64,000 nucleotides of DNA. Origin: Undibacterium sp. (lineage in GTDB: Bacteria > Pseudomonadota > Gammaproteobacteria > Burkholderiales > Burkholderiaceae_D). The position numbers and the translations under genes are program-made. Location: NCBI RefSeq assembly GCF_030651495.1, contig NZ_JAUSFI010000023.1, positions 60,844-124,843 of the forward strand, written 5' to 3'. Below are positions 45,109 to 52,864 of the stretch, piece after piece. The first letter of the stretch is position 1. The number at the start of each line of letters is the position of its first letter. A model generated the notes under the pieces. It saw nothing but the letters and a program-made list of their open reading frames with translations, did not search any database and was not told where the DNA came from.

Positions 45109-46857
45109 ATGCATTCCCTTTCAAGTCCATCCTCCCCTAGCAGTGCCACGTTCTGGCGCTCGTTGCAAACACTGAATGTATCGCGGATGGTGGTAGCGGT
45201 CACGCTGCTGGCTTATCTGAGTCTGAAAGAAGGCAAGGAATTTTGGCTTGCCGAACAGTTTTTGGTTCGTGCCGCATCAATCGCCTACCTGATCCCTGCA
45301 ATTGGCTTTGTCTTGATCAAGGCCTACTACCGGAAACGTTTTTTATTGCAACTGACGTCTCAGATTGCGATCGATGTCTTGATTATTTCGGTGCTGTATT
45401 TTGCCTCTGGTGGCAGCAAGAGCGGCCTGGCGATTCTGTATTTATTCCCTCTTGCCGGCGTTGGTATTTTAGCACCGTTGATTTGGGCCTTGTTTTTCGC
45501 CTCGGCCGTAACCTTGTTTTTGTTGCTGGAAGCCTCCTACCGAGCGTTGCAGCTAAATGATGGGGTGCCAATTTCTCAAGCTGGATTTTACGGTGCGGCT
45601 TACTTTTCTGTCGTCTATGTGCTCAATCGTCTGGCGAGAAATCTGATCCGGCAAGAAGAATTGGCCGTCAGGCGCGGTAGCGAGTTGGCCTTACAGCAAT
45701 CCATCAATCGGGTTGTGATTGCGGATATGGGCGATGGTATATTGGTCGTGGACCAACATGAACGGCTGTTTGAAATCAATCCCGCAGCCGAACGCATGTT
45801 GGGTTTTGGCTTGACCGATGCCATCAGAAAGACCGATGTCAGGCTCGGCAATATCAGTGCATTAAGTCCGATAGCTGAAGCGTTGGCGGCACGGCGTGAG
45901 CAGACCGTGAATGCGAATACCACCATGTGGCTGATGAATGAAGACGCCTCGTTTGTCTCAATCCGTCAACTGAACGAGACTGGTTATGAGACAGCTTCCC
46001 TGGATCAGCCGTACCGGGCGGAGCGGCCAGATTTCGTCACGCATCTTAAGCTGCGATTTGTGACGGTCGACAATATTGACCTGGTGGATGGAAGTCATGC
46101 CAAGGCTGCCTATACCATCATCTTTATGCAGAATGTCTCGGATATAGAAAATCAGGCGCAACAATTGAAACTGGCCTCGATGGGGCGTCTGACGGCGAGT
46201 ATTGCGCACGAGGTCAGAAACCCTTTGTCATCGATTTCCTATGCCGCCTCTTTGTTGAGTGAAGATATTTACAATGAAACCCAAACTAGGCGATTGCTGA
46301 AGATTGTCGACGATAATGTAGCGCGCCTGAATCAACTGATAGAAGATATTTTAAAACTGTCACGCAAGGCACAGGCCGATACTCAGCCATTTCTACTGAT
46401 GCCAGAAGTCAGGGCAATAGTGCGGGATTTTGTAGAAACCCGGGCTTTGGCAGGAAATTTGATCACCATTGAGGATGACTTTGCATTCAAGGTTATCTTT
46501 GATCTCGGGCATTTACGTGAAGTCATTCTTAATCTGCTCACGAATGCGGTCAGATATGCCAGTGCAAAACCGGGCAGTATCCGTCTGTATGCCAAACTGG
46601 GCGCTGGCAACCGGCACGAGTTGCATATTCAAGATGATGGCCCCGGCATTCCTGCCGCGGTACGTTCACATTTGTTTGAACCGTTTTACACCACATCGAG
46701 TAAAGGCACGGGTTTGGGTTTATATATGGCGCGTGAATTGTGTTTGAATAACCATGCATTGCTCGATTATGAATATCGGCACGATGAAATGCAAAAAACA
46801 GGAACAGAACCAACGGGGCGTTTCGTGATTAATTTTTCCTTACCAGATCGTCCATGA
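45109..46857 (+). CDS. pilS: Sensor histidine kinase PilS
   Basis: A 582-residue membrane kinase controlling type IV pilus genes. About six N-terminal membrane helices (residues ~20-180) are followed by a PAS-like domain (NRVVIADMGDGILVVDQHER), the phospho-acceptor helix ASIAHEVRNPLSSISYAASLL (His ~365) and the ATPase domain with NLLTNAVRYA, DDGPGIP and GTGLGLYMARE. The ATG directly follows the upstream stop, and its own stop overlaps pilR by 4 bp. In Pseudomonas, PilS monitors PilA in the membrane; pilA is not in this window. Confidence 0.92.
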   Translation: MHSLSSPSSPSSATFWRSLQTLNVSRMVVAVTLLAYLSLKEGKEFWLAEQFLVRAASIAYLIPAIGFVLIKAYYRKRFLLQLTSQIAIDVLIISVLYFASGGSKSGLAILYLFPLAGVGILAPLIWALFFASAVTLFLLLEASYRALQLNDGVPISQAGFYGAAYFSVVYVLNRLARNLIRQEELAVRRGSELALQQSINRVVIADMGDGILVVDQHERLFEINPAAERMLGFGLTDAIRKTDVRLGNISALSPIAEALAARREQTVNANTTMWLMNEDASFVSIRQLNETGYETASLDQPYRAERPDFVTHLKLRFVTVDNIDLVDGSHAKAAYTIIFMQNVSDIENQAQQLKLASMGRLTASIAHEVRNPLSSISYAASLLSEDIYNETQTRRLLKIVDDNVARLNQLIEDILKLSRKAQADTQPFLLMPEVRAIVRDFVETRALAGNLITIEDDFAFKVIFDLGHLREVILNLLTNAVRYASAKPGSIRLYAKLGAGNRHELHIQDDGPGIPAAVRSHLFEPFYTTSSKGTGLGLYMARELCLNNHALLDYEYRHDEMQKTGTEPTGRFVINFSLPDRP

Positions 46858-48335
46858 GCCAAATTGACACACAAAGTAGCCTGAGAATTTTGGTCGTCGA
46901 CGACGAGGCGCATCTGCGTGAGTTGTTAGAAATTACCTTGATCAAGATGGGCTTAGATGTAGACAGTGCAGAATCGCTGACTGCAGCTCGCGCTTTTCTC
47001 GGTAAAAATAGCTATGCACTGGTGCTGACCGACATGCGTTTGCCGGATGGTTCCGGGATGGAATTAGTGCAAGAGGTCGGCAGTCAGTATAAAAATACCC
47101 CGATCGCGGTGATCACTGCTTTTGGCAGTGCGGATAATGCCGTGGTGGCACTCAAGGCTGGGGCTTTTGATTACGTCTCCAAGCCAGTTGCCTTGGATCA
47201 GCTTCGTAAGCTGGTCAGATCCGCGCTGCAAATGAATGAAGTGCAGGCAGAGAAACGCGTAGAAGCGTCGCTATCCAATCCGTTGAGCCCATCCTGCCTG
47301 ATTGGGCATTCGGCGGCGATGCAGCATGTACGCTCGCAAATTATACGTCTGGCGCGCAGCATGGCGCCGGTCATTATTACCGGTGAATCTGGCAGCGGTA
47401 AAGAACTCGCAGCACGTGAAATCCATGGCAGCAGTGTCCGGGCGGGTAAGTCCTTTGTAGCGGTCAATTGCGGTGCGATTCCAGAAGCACTCATGGAAGC
47501 CGAATTTTTCGGCTATCGGAAAGGGGCATTTACCGGCGCCAACGAGGATAGAGATGGATTTTTTCAGGCCGCCAGCGGCGGCACGCTGATGCTCGATGAA
47601 GTCGCCGATCTGCCTTTAGCAATGCAGGTCAAATTATTGCGCGCGATCCAGGAGAGGCGGGTACGCAAGGTTGGGGCGACTGTGGAAGAGCCGGTGGATG
47701 TGCGTATTATTAGTGCCACCCACCAAAATCTGGCCGATTGCGTTGCTGCCGGCAAGTTTCGTCAAGACTTGTATTACCGCCTGAATGTGATTGAGCTGCA
47801 TCTGCCACCCTTGCGTGAACGCTTGGAGGATATTGCAGAGTTGTCGCGCGCTATTTTACTTCGACTAGGAAGCCCTGAACACCCGATTGCTTTAAATGCA
47901 GCGGCCCTGCTGGCGTTGAGCGACTACGAGTTTCCCGGCAATGTGCGTGAGCTGGAGAATATCCTTGAGCGTGCAGTCGCATTTGCCAATGACGCTTGTA
48001 TTGATGTCTCAGATCTGGCATTGCGTGGAAGCCATCGCGCAGTGATGCCCGTGGCGGTCGACATACTGGCAGATATGAAGACGTTTCCCCTCCCAATCCC
48101 GAATCCGCCTGAATCTGCGGATGCCGCACCAGTACCAACCGGTATGAATGTATTTCTAGCGCCGGAATTACCTTGCTGCCTGCCTGATTATCTCGAAAAA
48201 ATTGAGCGCGAAGTAATCCGTCAGGCGCTAATGCAAACGCACAACAATCGGACCCAGGCCGCCGAGTTGCTGGGGGTGAGCTTCCGACAATTACGTTACC
48301 AGATACAAAAATTAAAAATTCATGATCAGGAATAA
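46854..48335 (+). CDS. pilR: Sigma-54 dependent response regulator PilR
   Basis: A 493-residue NtrC-class activator. The receiver domain has ILVVDDEAHLRELLE, the phospho-accepting Asp in LVLTDMRLPDGSG and Lys in FDYVSKPV. The AAA+ domain has GESGSGKELAAREIHG (Walker A), the sigma-54 contact loop GAFTGA in YRKGAFTGANEDRDG and GGTLMLDEVADLPL (Walker B). The C-terminal Fis-type helix-turn-helix is NRTQAAELLGVSFRQLRYQI. It probably activates pilA from a -24/-12 promoter elsewhere. It overlaps ampD by 14 bp. Confidence 0.93.
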   Translation: MSQIDTQSSLRILVVDDEAHLRELLEITLIKMGLDVDSAESLTAARAFLGKNSYALVLTDMRLPDGSGMELVQEVGSQYKNTPIAVITAFGSADNAVVALKAGAFDYVSKPVALDQLRKLVRSALQMNEVQAEKRVEASLSNPLSPSCLIGHSAAMQHVRSQIIRLARSMAPVIITGESGSGKELAAREIHGSSVRAGKSFVAVNCGAIPEALMEAEFFGYRKGAFTGANEDRDGFFQAASGGTLMLDEVADLPLAMQVKLLRAIQERRVRKVGATVEEPVDVRIISATHQNLADCVAAGKFRQDLYYRLNVIELHLPPLRERLEDIAELSRAILLRLGSPEHPIALNAAALLALSDYEFPGNVRELENILERAVAFANDACIDVSDLALRGSHRAVMPVAVDILADMKTFPLPIPNPPESADAAPVPTGMNVFLAPELPCCLPDYLEKIEREVIRQALMQTHNNRTQAAELLGVSFRQLRYQIQKLKIHDQE

Positions 48336-48918
48336 GTTTGCGCCTGTGTCAGCGCATGATCATTGGCTAATCAATTCAGATGGCTGGTGTCAGCAGGCCA
48401 GCCAAGTACCTTCACCTAACTATAATAGCCGCCCCAATGTAGCGGATATTTCTTTACTGGTGATCCACAACATTAGCCTGCCACTGGGTCAGTTTGGTGG
48501 CCCGTATATTTCTGCCTTGTTCCAAAATAAGTTGGATTGCGACAGTGATGCTGGCTTTGCCTCCCTGCGCGATCTGAAAGTGTCAGCCCATTTTTTGATA
48601 CAACGTGATGGTGCATTGCTGCAATTTGTGTCAATTCTGGATCGCGCCTGGCACGCTGGCGTTTCTATGTTCGAAGGGCGTAGTGGCTGCAATGATTTTT
48701 CTATCGGCATTGAGTTAGAAGGAGCGGATGATGTGCCATTCGATCCCATGCAATATCAAACATTGACTTTATTGACGCAGGCATTGCTTGCACGCTTTCC
48801 TATAAAGCATATCGTAGGGCATTGTGAAATTGCTCCCGGCAGAAAGACTGATCCCGGGCCTCACTTTGACTGGCAAGCTTATCAACAATCGATCGCTGGA
48901 CTGGTAGAGAAAAATTAG
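48322..48918 (+). CDS. ampD: 1,6-anhydro-N-acetylmuramyl-L-alanine amidase AmpD
   Basis: Cytoplasmic zinc amidase of peptidoglycan recycling that removes the peptide from anhydro-MurNAc. The 198 residues carry the N-terminal zinc histidine in LLVIHNISLPLGQFGG, SAHFLIQRDGAL, RAWHAGVS, NDFSIGIELEG, and the zinc His/Asp pair in GHCEIAPGRKTDPGPHFDW. The start at 48322 lies within the pilR end. A pilS-pilR-ampD order occurs in related bacteria. Loss of AmpD derepresses ampC beta-lactamases where these exist. Confidence 0.95.
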   Translation: MIRNKFAPVSAHDHWLINSDGWCQQASQVPSPNYNSRPNVADISLLVIHNISLPLGQFGGPYISALFQNKLDCDSDAGFASLRDLKVSAHFLIQRDGALLQFVSILDRAWHAGVSMFEGRSGCNDFSIGIELEGADDVPFDPMQYQTLTLLTQALLARFPIKHIVGHCEIAPGRKTDPGPHFDWQAYQQSIAGLVEKN

Positions 48919-49553
48919 CCCAGACGCATGGATTCGATGCAGAATTAAAAACAATATAGTGGTACGTCCAACACGCAATGTTCATGCGGTCTGCAGGCTA
49001 GGGGGTGAGAGATCCTCTGATTTAAGAAGACGAGTCGATCACAAATTTATCCCTAAAATAATAGCTCGACCAATCAATTTAAGACGCATGGACATTGCGT
49101 GTTGGAGGGAGTGTACTGGTTATTTATATCGGATTGATGTTTGCTTCATTCCGGTCAGTGTTAAATCAGAATCCAGAGTCATTTTTGCCAACTCTGAATT
49201 TGAACTTGGGCGAGATGTATATGTAGTATCAGTGAATTGTCTGATTCCGTCGTAGATTTTTTGAAATGCCTACTTGCCCGAAAACATGCACGAATCTTTG
49301 GACCTCTCCATGTAGTGACATCTTGTTCATCCATCTCCACCATACGGCGTTACACCAGAATTTCTGTTGGGAGCCCTAAGCAGTCATAGTGAAAGTATGA
49401 CTTTACGCGGTGACAGTTAATCATTATCAATGCTGCGACCGATCCGTGAGGCTATATGAATGTCACTTTTAACGGTAAAAATTTTTTTCTAGGCATATTT
49501 TTAGCCAAGGAAATAGCACTTTGATGATGATTTTTTTAAATTTTTAACGATAG
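48919..49553. other. Non-coding stretch between ampD and the alr control region
   Basis: No convincing gene is present. A 98-codon frame at 48959-49255 lacks a ribosome-binding site and any recognisable motif and runs through the inverted repeat at 48967-49106, so I do not accept it. From ~49480 the sequence becomes strongly AT-rich and leads into the alr promoter region. Confidence 0.6.
48967..49106. repeat. 140-bp segment bounded by 22-bp inverted repeats
   Basis: TCCAACACGCAATGTTCATG begins the left arm (48967-48988); the right arm (49085-49106) is its reverse complement in 21 of 22 positions. The arms are 96 bp apart. I see no flanking duplication and no second copy in the window, so a degenerate mobile element and a long-range hairpin remain equally possible. 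Confidence 0.65.
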
Positions 49554-49571
49554 TGTAATTAATTTGATACA
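49554..49571. promoter_or_regulatory. TyrR-box-like dyad 1 upstream of alr
   Basis: TGTAATTAATTTGATACA has the 18-bp TGTA-N10-TACA layout of TyrR boxes (known consensus TGTAAA-N6-TTTACA). It is ~200 bp upstream of the predicted sigma-54 start and 19 bp, nearly two helical turns, from dyad 2. Confidence 0.6.
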
Positions 49572-49572
49572 G

Positions 49573-49590
49573 TGTAATTAAATTGATACA
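49573..49590. promoter_or_regulatory. TyrR-box-like dyad 2 upstream of alr
   Basis: TGTAATTAAATTGATACA differs from dyad 1 at one position and is in tandem with it, separated by one base. Two boxes side by side would suit cooperative binding by a dimeric regulator. Confidence 0.6.
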
Positions 49591-49654
49591 CCGTGTTATT
49601 TTCAGCACAAAGTAGAATTTTCACTCTAACTATTTTAGTTGAAAGAAATATGAC

Positions 49655-49672
49655 TGTATTGAAATTAATACA
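49655..49672. promoter_or_regulatory. TyrR-box-like dyad 3 upstream of alr
   Basis: TGTATTGAAATTAATACA keeps TGTA/TACA at the ends and matches dyad 1 well when read in inverse. Its centre lies ~97 bp upstream of the predicted transcription start, a common enhancer distance for sigma-54 activators. Confidence 0.6.
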
Positions 49673-49694
49673 GAGAGTTAGCTTAAATTCGATG

Positions 49695-49711
49695 AGCACT
49701 TTTTAAGTGCT
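49695..49711. promoter_or_regulatory. Short palindrome near the alr sigma-54 promoter
   Basis: AGCACTT and AAGTGCT form perfect 7-bp arms around TTT, 24 bp upstream of the -24 element. It could be an operator for the Rrf2-like protein encoded in the operon, which is inference from position only. Confidence 0.3.
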
Positions 49712-49734
49712 TGAATTATTTCAATATAATTTTG

Positions 49735-49749
49735 TGGCACGGCGATTGC
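49735..49749 (+). promoter_or_regulatory. Sigma-54 (-24/-12) promoter of the alr-dadA operon
   Basis: TGGCACGGCGATTGC matches the established sigma-54 consensus TGGCACG-N4-TTGC in every specified position, and GG-to-GC spacing is correct. Transcription would start near 49761, ~58 bp before the alr ATG. Together with the upstream dyads and the sigma-54-type activator gene in the operon this is a coherent control unit. Confidence 0.85.
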
Positions 49750-49818
49750 TTTGAGAGTTCCATTATCACTCTTGAAAACAAGAGAAACTGTTGCGTGATT
49801 TGCATGGGAGAAAATTAA

Positions 49819-50979
49819 ATGCAGCAAGAAGCAGGGCGTGCCGGGGCGGTACTAAAAATTGATTTAAATGCATTGCGTCATAATTATCGTTTATTGCGTA
49901 GTAAGCTAGGTGCCGCCCAATGCGGTGCGGCAGTCAAGGCGGATGCCTATGGTTTGGGAGCTATTCGCGTCTCTCAAGCATTGCTAGAAGAAGGGTGTAG
50001 GCATTTTTTTGTTGCTCATTTGGAAGAGGCAATTGCACTACGTCCCCATATTATTGAATCTGCTGAAATTTATGTCATGCATGGTTCTCCAGTGGGCTAC
50101 GAAGCGGAGTTTATCGAGTATCGCTGTGTCCCTATATTGAATAGTGTTCAGCAAATTCTGGCGTGGCGTAAATTGGCGGAATCCCAACAGACTGAATTGC
50201 CCGCGATTATCCAACTCGATACAGGTATGTCGCGCATGGGTTTGTCTGGTAAGGAAGTCCAGAGGTGGTTAGCAAATCCGGATTTTATCCAGGGTATTAA
50301 GTTGCAATACTTAATGAGCCATCTGGCTTGTGCCGAAGATCAGCAGCATCCTATGAATCAGCAGCAATTAAACACCTTTAAGGCGCTACGGGCGCAGTTA
50401 CCGAGTTGTGGCGCGAGTCTGGCAAATTCTTCCGGCATTTTTTTAGGCCCAGATTTTCATTTCGATCTGGCGCGTCCTGGTGCTGCTTTGTATGGCGTTG
50501 CACCCGTCGCAGGTCTAGCTAATCCTATGCAGGCGGTTGCGCACTTGCAAGGGTGCATTATTCAGACGCGTGAGATTGCTGCCGGTACTGGCGTAGGTTA
50601 CGGCCTGACTTGGCACAGTGCTGCGCCTAGCCGGATTGCAACAGTGGCGGTGGGCTATGCCGATGGTTGGTTGCGCAGCCTGAGTAATCGTGGGGTGGCG
50701 CATATCAATGGCTTGGTTGCGCCTATGGTCGGCAATGTGTCGATGGATACCATTACGCTTGATGTCAGCCATATTCCCTTAGCGCAGCTTTATCCTGGCG
50801 CATTGGTTGATCTGATCTCGGACAACAATACCGTAGATCAGGTGGCAGAGCGCGCCTCCACTATCGGTTATGAAATTCTGACTAGCTTGGGGATGCGCTA
50901 TCAACGCCATTATGTAAGCAAGCAAGACGCATTAAATAAAAACAGCGAATTCGTATCGTCTCAGGGGGAAGCACAATGA
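49819..50979 (+). CDS. alr: Alanine racemase (probably catabolic)
   Basis: PLP enzyme interconverting L- and D-alanine, 386 residues. The cofactor lysine lies in [15 protein letters not shown], the substrate-side block is [14 protein letters not shown], and [27 protein letters not shown] and the second catalytic Tyr in [10 protein letters not shown] are intact. [13 protein letters not shown] is near the C-terminus. ATG 49819 follows CATGGGAGAAAATTAA. Its stop overlaps dadA (ATGA); this pairing with D-amino-acid dehydrogenase points to a DadX-like role in alanine catabolism rather than only cell-wall supply. Confidence 0.95.
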   Translation: MQQEAGRAGAVLKIDLNALRHNYRLLRSKLGAAQCGAAVKADAYGLGAIRVSQALLEEGCRHFFVAHLEEAIALRPHIIESAEIYVMHGSPVGYEAEFIEYRCVPILNSVQQILAWRKLAESQQTELPAIIQLDTGMSRMGLSGKEVQRWLANPDFIQGIKLQYLMSHLACAEDQQHPMNQQQLNTFKALRAQLPSCGASLANSSGIFLGPDFHFDLARPGAALYGVAPVAGLANPMQAVAHLQGCIIQTREIAAGTGVGYGLTWHSAAPSRIATVAVGYADGWLRSLSNRGVAHINGLVAPMVGNVSMDTITLDVSHIPLAQLYPGALVDLISDNNTVDQVAERASTIGYEILTSLGMRYQRHYVSKQDALNKNSEFVSSQGEAQ

Positions 50980-52271
50980 AGGTAGTCATTTTAGGTGCTG
51001 GCGTCATCGGTACCGCATCTGCGTATTACTTGGCTAAGGCTGGCCATGAAGTGACGGTATTGGAACGTCAGCCTGCATCCGGGCTGGAAACCAGCTACGC
51101 CAATGCCGGTGAAGTGTCTCCTGGTTATTCTTCTCCCTGGGCTGGCCCAGGTGTGCCGCTTAAAGCGATCAAGTGGCTGATGATGCGGCATAGTCCGCTG
51201 GCGATACGTCCGAGTCTGGACCCGCAAATGTGGCGCTGGGTCACGCAGATGTTGATGAATTGCACTACCAAACGTTATGAACTCAATAAAGGTCGCATGC
51301 TGCGAATGGCGGAGTATAGCCGCGATGTATTGCAGCAGTTACGTAGCGATACGGGTATTCACTATGATGAACGCACTCAGGGCACTCTGCAATTATTCCG
51401 TAATCAGAAACAATTGGATGCTTCAGCTACCGATATTGAGGTCTTGCAACGCTATGGCGTGCCTTACGAGTTACTCGATAAAGCGGCTTGCTTGAAAGTG
51501 GAGCCCGCACTGGCACAGGTTCAGCATAAATTTGTCGGCGCTCTGCGTTTGCCTGGTGATGAAACCGGTGATTGCTTTAAATTTACCCAGAACCTGGCAA
51601 AACTAGCGGAAGAACTGGGAGTCAAGTTTCAGTATGGCGTCAGTATTCAACGCTTGCTGACTGACGGAGATAAGATGGTTGGCGTGCAGACTTCTGCTGG
51701 TATGGTTACCGCGGATACTTTTGTACTTGCGCTAGGTAGTTATTCGCCCATTTTGCTGCGCGATTTGGGAGTGAAAATCCCGGTATATCCGATTAAGGGT
51801 TACTCAATTACGGTACCGATCACAGATGCCAGCTGCGCTCCAGAATCTACCGTCATGGATGAAACCTACAAGGTCGCGATTACGCGTCTGGGTGACCGCA
51901 TTCGGGTCGGAGGTACTGCCGAAATTACAGGTTACAACTTGGATTTACGTGCCGATCGTAAAGCAACCCTTGAGCATTCTGTTACCGATTTATTTCCTAA
52001 CGGTGGTGATGTGGCACGCGCTGAATTTTGGACTGGATTGCGTCCGATGACGCCGGATGGGACGCCGATAGTCGGCCCGACTCCATTTCGCAATCTTTTC
52101 CTGAACACCGGGCACGGTACGTTGGGCTGGACCATGGCTTGTGGCTCTGGTCAATTTATTGCTGATGTAGTATCAGGAAAACGTCCTGCGATATCCACCG
52201 AGGGTTTATATATGGATCGCTATGGTAGCGTCAATCGGCCAATTATTATTGCTAAGGAACTGCAATCATGA
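50976..52271 (+). CDS. dadA: D-amino-acid dehydrogenase, small subunit type
   Basis: FAD-dependent membrane-associated enzyme oxidising D-alanine and other D-amino acids to keto acids, passing electrons to quinones. The 431 residues begin with the dinucleotide motif [19 protein letters not shown] and then [20 protein letters not shown], which identify Dad[21 protein letters not shown] and [16 protein letters not shown] are the C-terminal FAD-contact blocks. It is translationally coupled to alr upstream and to the Rrf2-like gene downstream, both by ATGA overlaps. Confidence 0.95.
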   Translation: MKVVILGAGVIGTASAYYLAKAGHEVTVLERQPASGLETSYANAGEVSPGYSSPWAGPGVPLKAIKWLMMRHSPLAIRPSLDPQMWRWVTQMLMNCTTKRYELNKGRMLRMAEYSRDVLQQLRSDTGIHYDERTQGTLQLFRNQKQLDASATDIEVLQRYGVPYELLDKAACLKVEPALAQVQHKFVGALRLPGDETGDCFKFTQNLAKLAEELGVKFQYGVSIQRLLTDGDKMVGVQTSAGMVTADTFVLALGSYSPILLRDLGVKIPVYPIKGYSITVPITDASCAPESTVMDETYKVAITRLGDRIRVGGTAEITGYNLDLRADRKATLEHSVTDLFPNGGDVARAEFWTGLRPMTPDGTPIVGPTPFRNLFLNTGHGTLGWTMACGSGQFIADVVSGKRPAISTEGLYMDRYGSVNRPIIIAKELQS

Positions 52272-52846
52272 ACTTGATAGAACGCGAGCAATTGCTCTCA
52301 ACTACAGAGATTTTTTCAGATCCTAGTTTAAATATGCGCTTTTATACTGCCATTGAATTGCTCGCGCAGATTGTGATGGTCATGCCTCGTACTGCCAATA
52401 TTGCTGCGATGGTGCAAGCGACCGGTAAAACCCCGCGTTTGGTGCGCTCGATTTTGGTCACTTTGAGCAAGGATGGCTTAGTGGCACGCGATGACAAGGA
52501 AAAAGATGCCTGGCATTGTCGCAGTTGCAATGGCATCATCACGCTGGCAGATATTTACCGGTGTTTTTGTCTGGCGGAAGAGCGCGCTGTCGTCGCTATA
52601 GATGTTGCCCCAGAAACAGAGAAAATAGCTGTTGATCATACCGACCATGCTGTCAGAAGCAAGTCGCGCAGTTTTAGTCAAAACAGTGTTGATCTGCTCA
52701 TGATGCAGGTCAAAATGACAGTAAATCGTGCGGTATTGCAGCAGCTAGAGCAATTTGACCTGGGGCGCCTGCGTGGTTTAGCTCCGGCCAGTCATTTTCG
52801 CAGTCACAATGCCCGGCCACGTGGTTATATTCCCGAGCCTTATTGA
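52268..52846 (+). CDS. Rrf2-like transcriptional regulator
   Basis: A 192-residue protein. The first ~100 residues follow the Rrf2 winged-helix pattern: [48 protein letters not shown] and then [12 protein letters not shown], corresponding to the family's conserved It-L-dIy segment. The usual GGYxLar wing is replaced by AWHCRSCNG, and four cysteines fall within about 20 residues, which might bind metal or sense redox. The C-terminal ~70 residues are not recognised. It overlaps dadA by 4 bp. Assignment to Rrf2 is by pattern and moderate. Confidence 0.6.
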   Translation: MNLIEREQLLSTTEIFSDPSLNMRFYTAIELLAQIVMVMPRTANIAAMVQATGKTPRLVRSILVTLSKDGLVARDDKEKDAWHCRSCNGIITLADIYRCFCLAEERAVVAIDVAPETEKIAVDHTDHAVRSKSRSFSQNSVDLLMMQVKMTVNRAVLQQLEQFDLGRLRGLAPASHFRSHNARPRGYIPEPY

Positions 52847-52864
52847 AATTTATCGATACTGAAC

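Noticed and set aside
48967..49106. Transposon with target-site duplication
   Set aside because: The flanks outside the 22-bp arms do not match each other, so no duplication could be shown.
48959..49255. 98-codon frame downstream of ampD
   Set aside because: It has no ribosome-binding site and no family motif, and it runs through an inverted repeat that would explain its composition.
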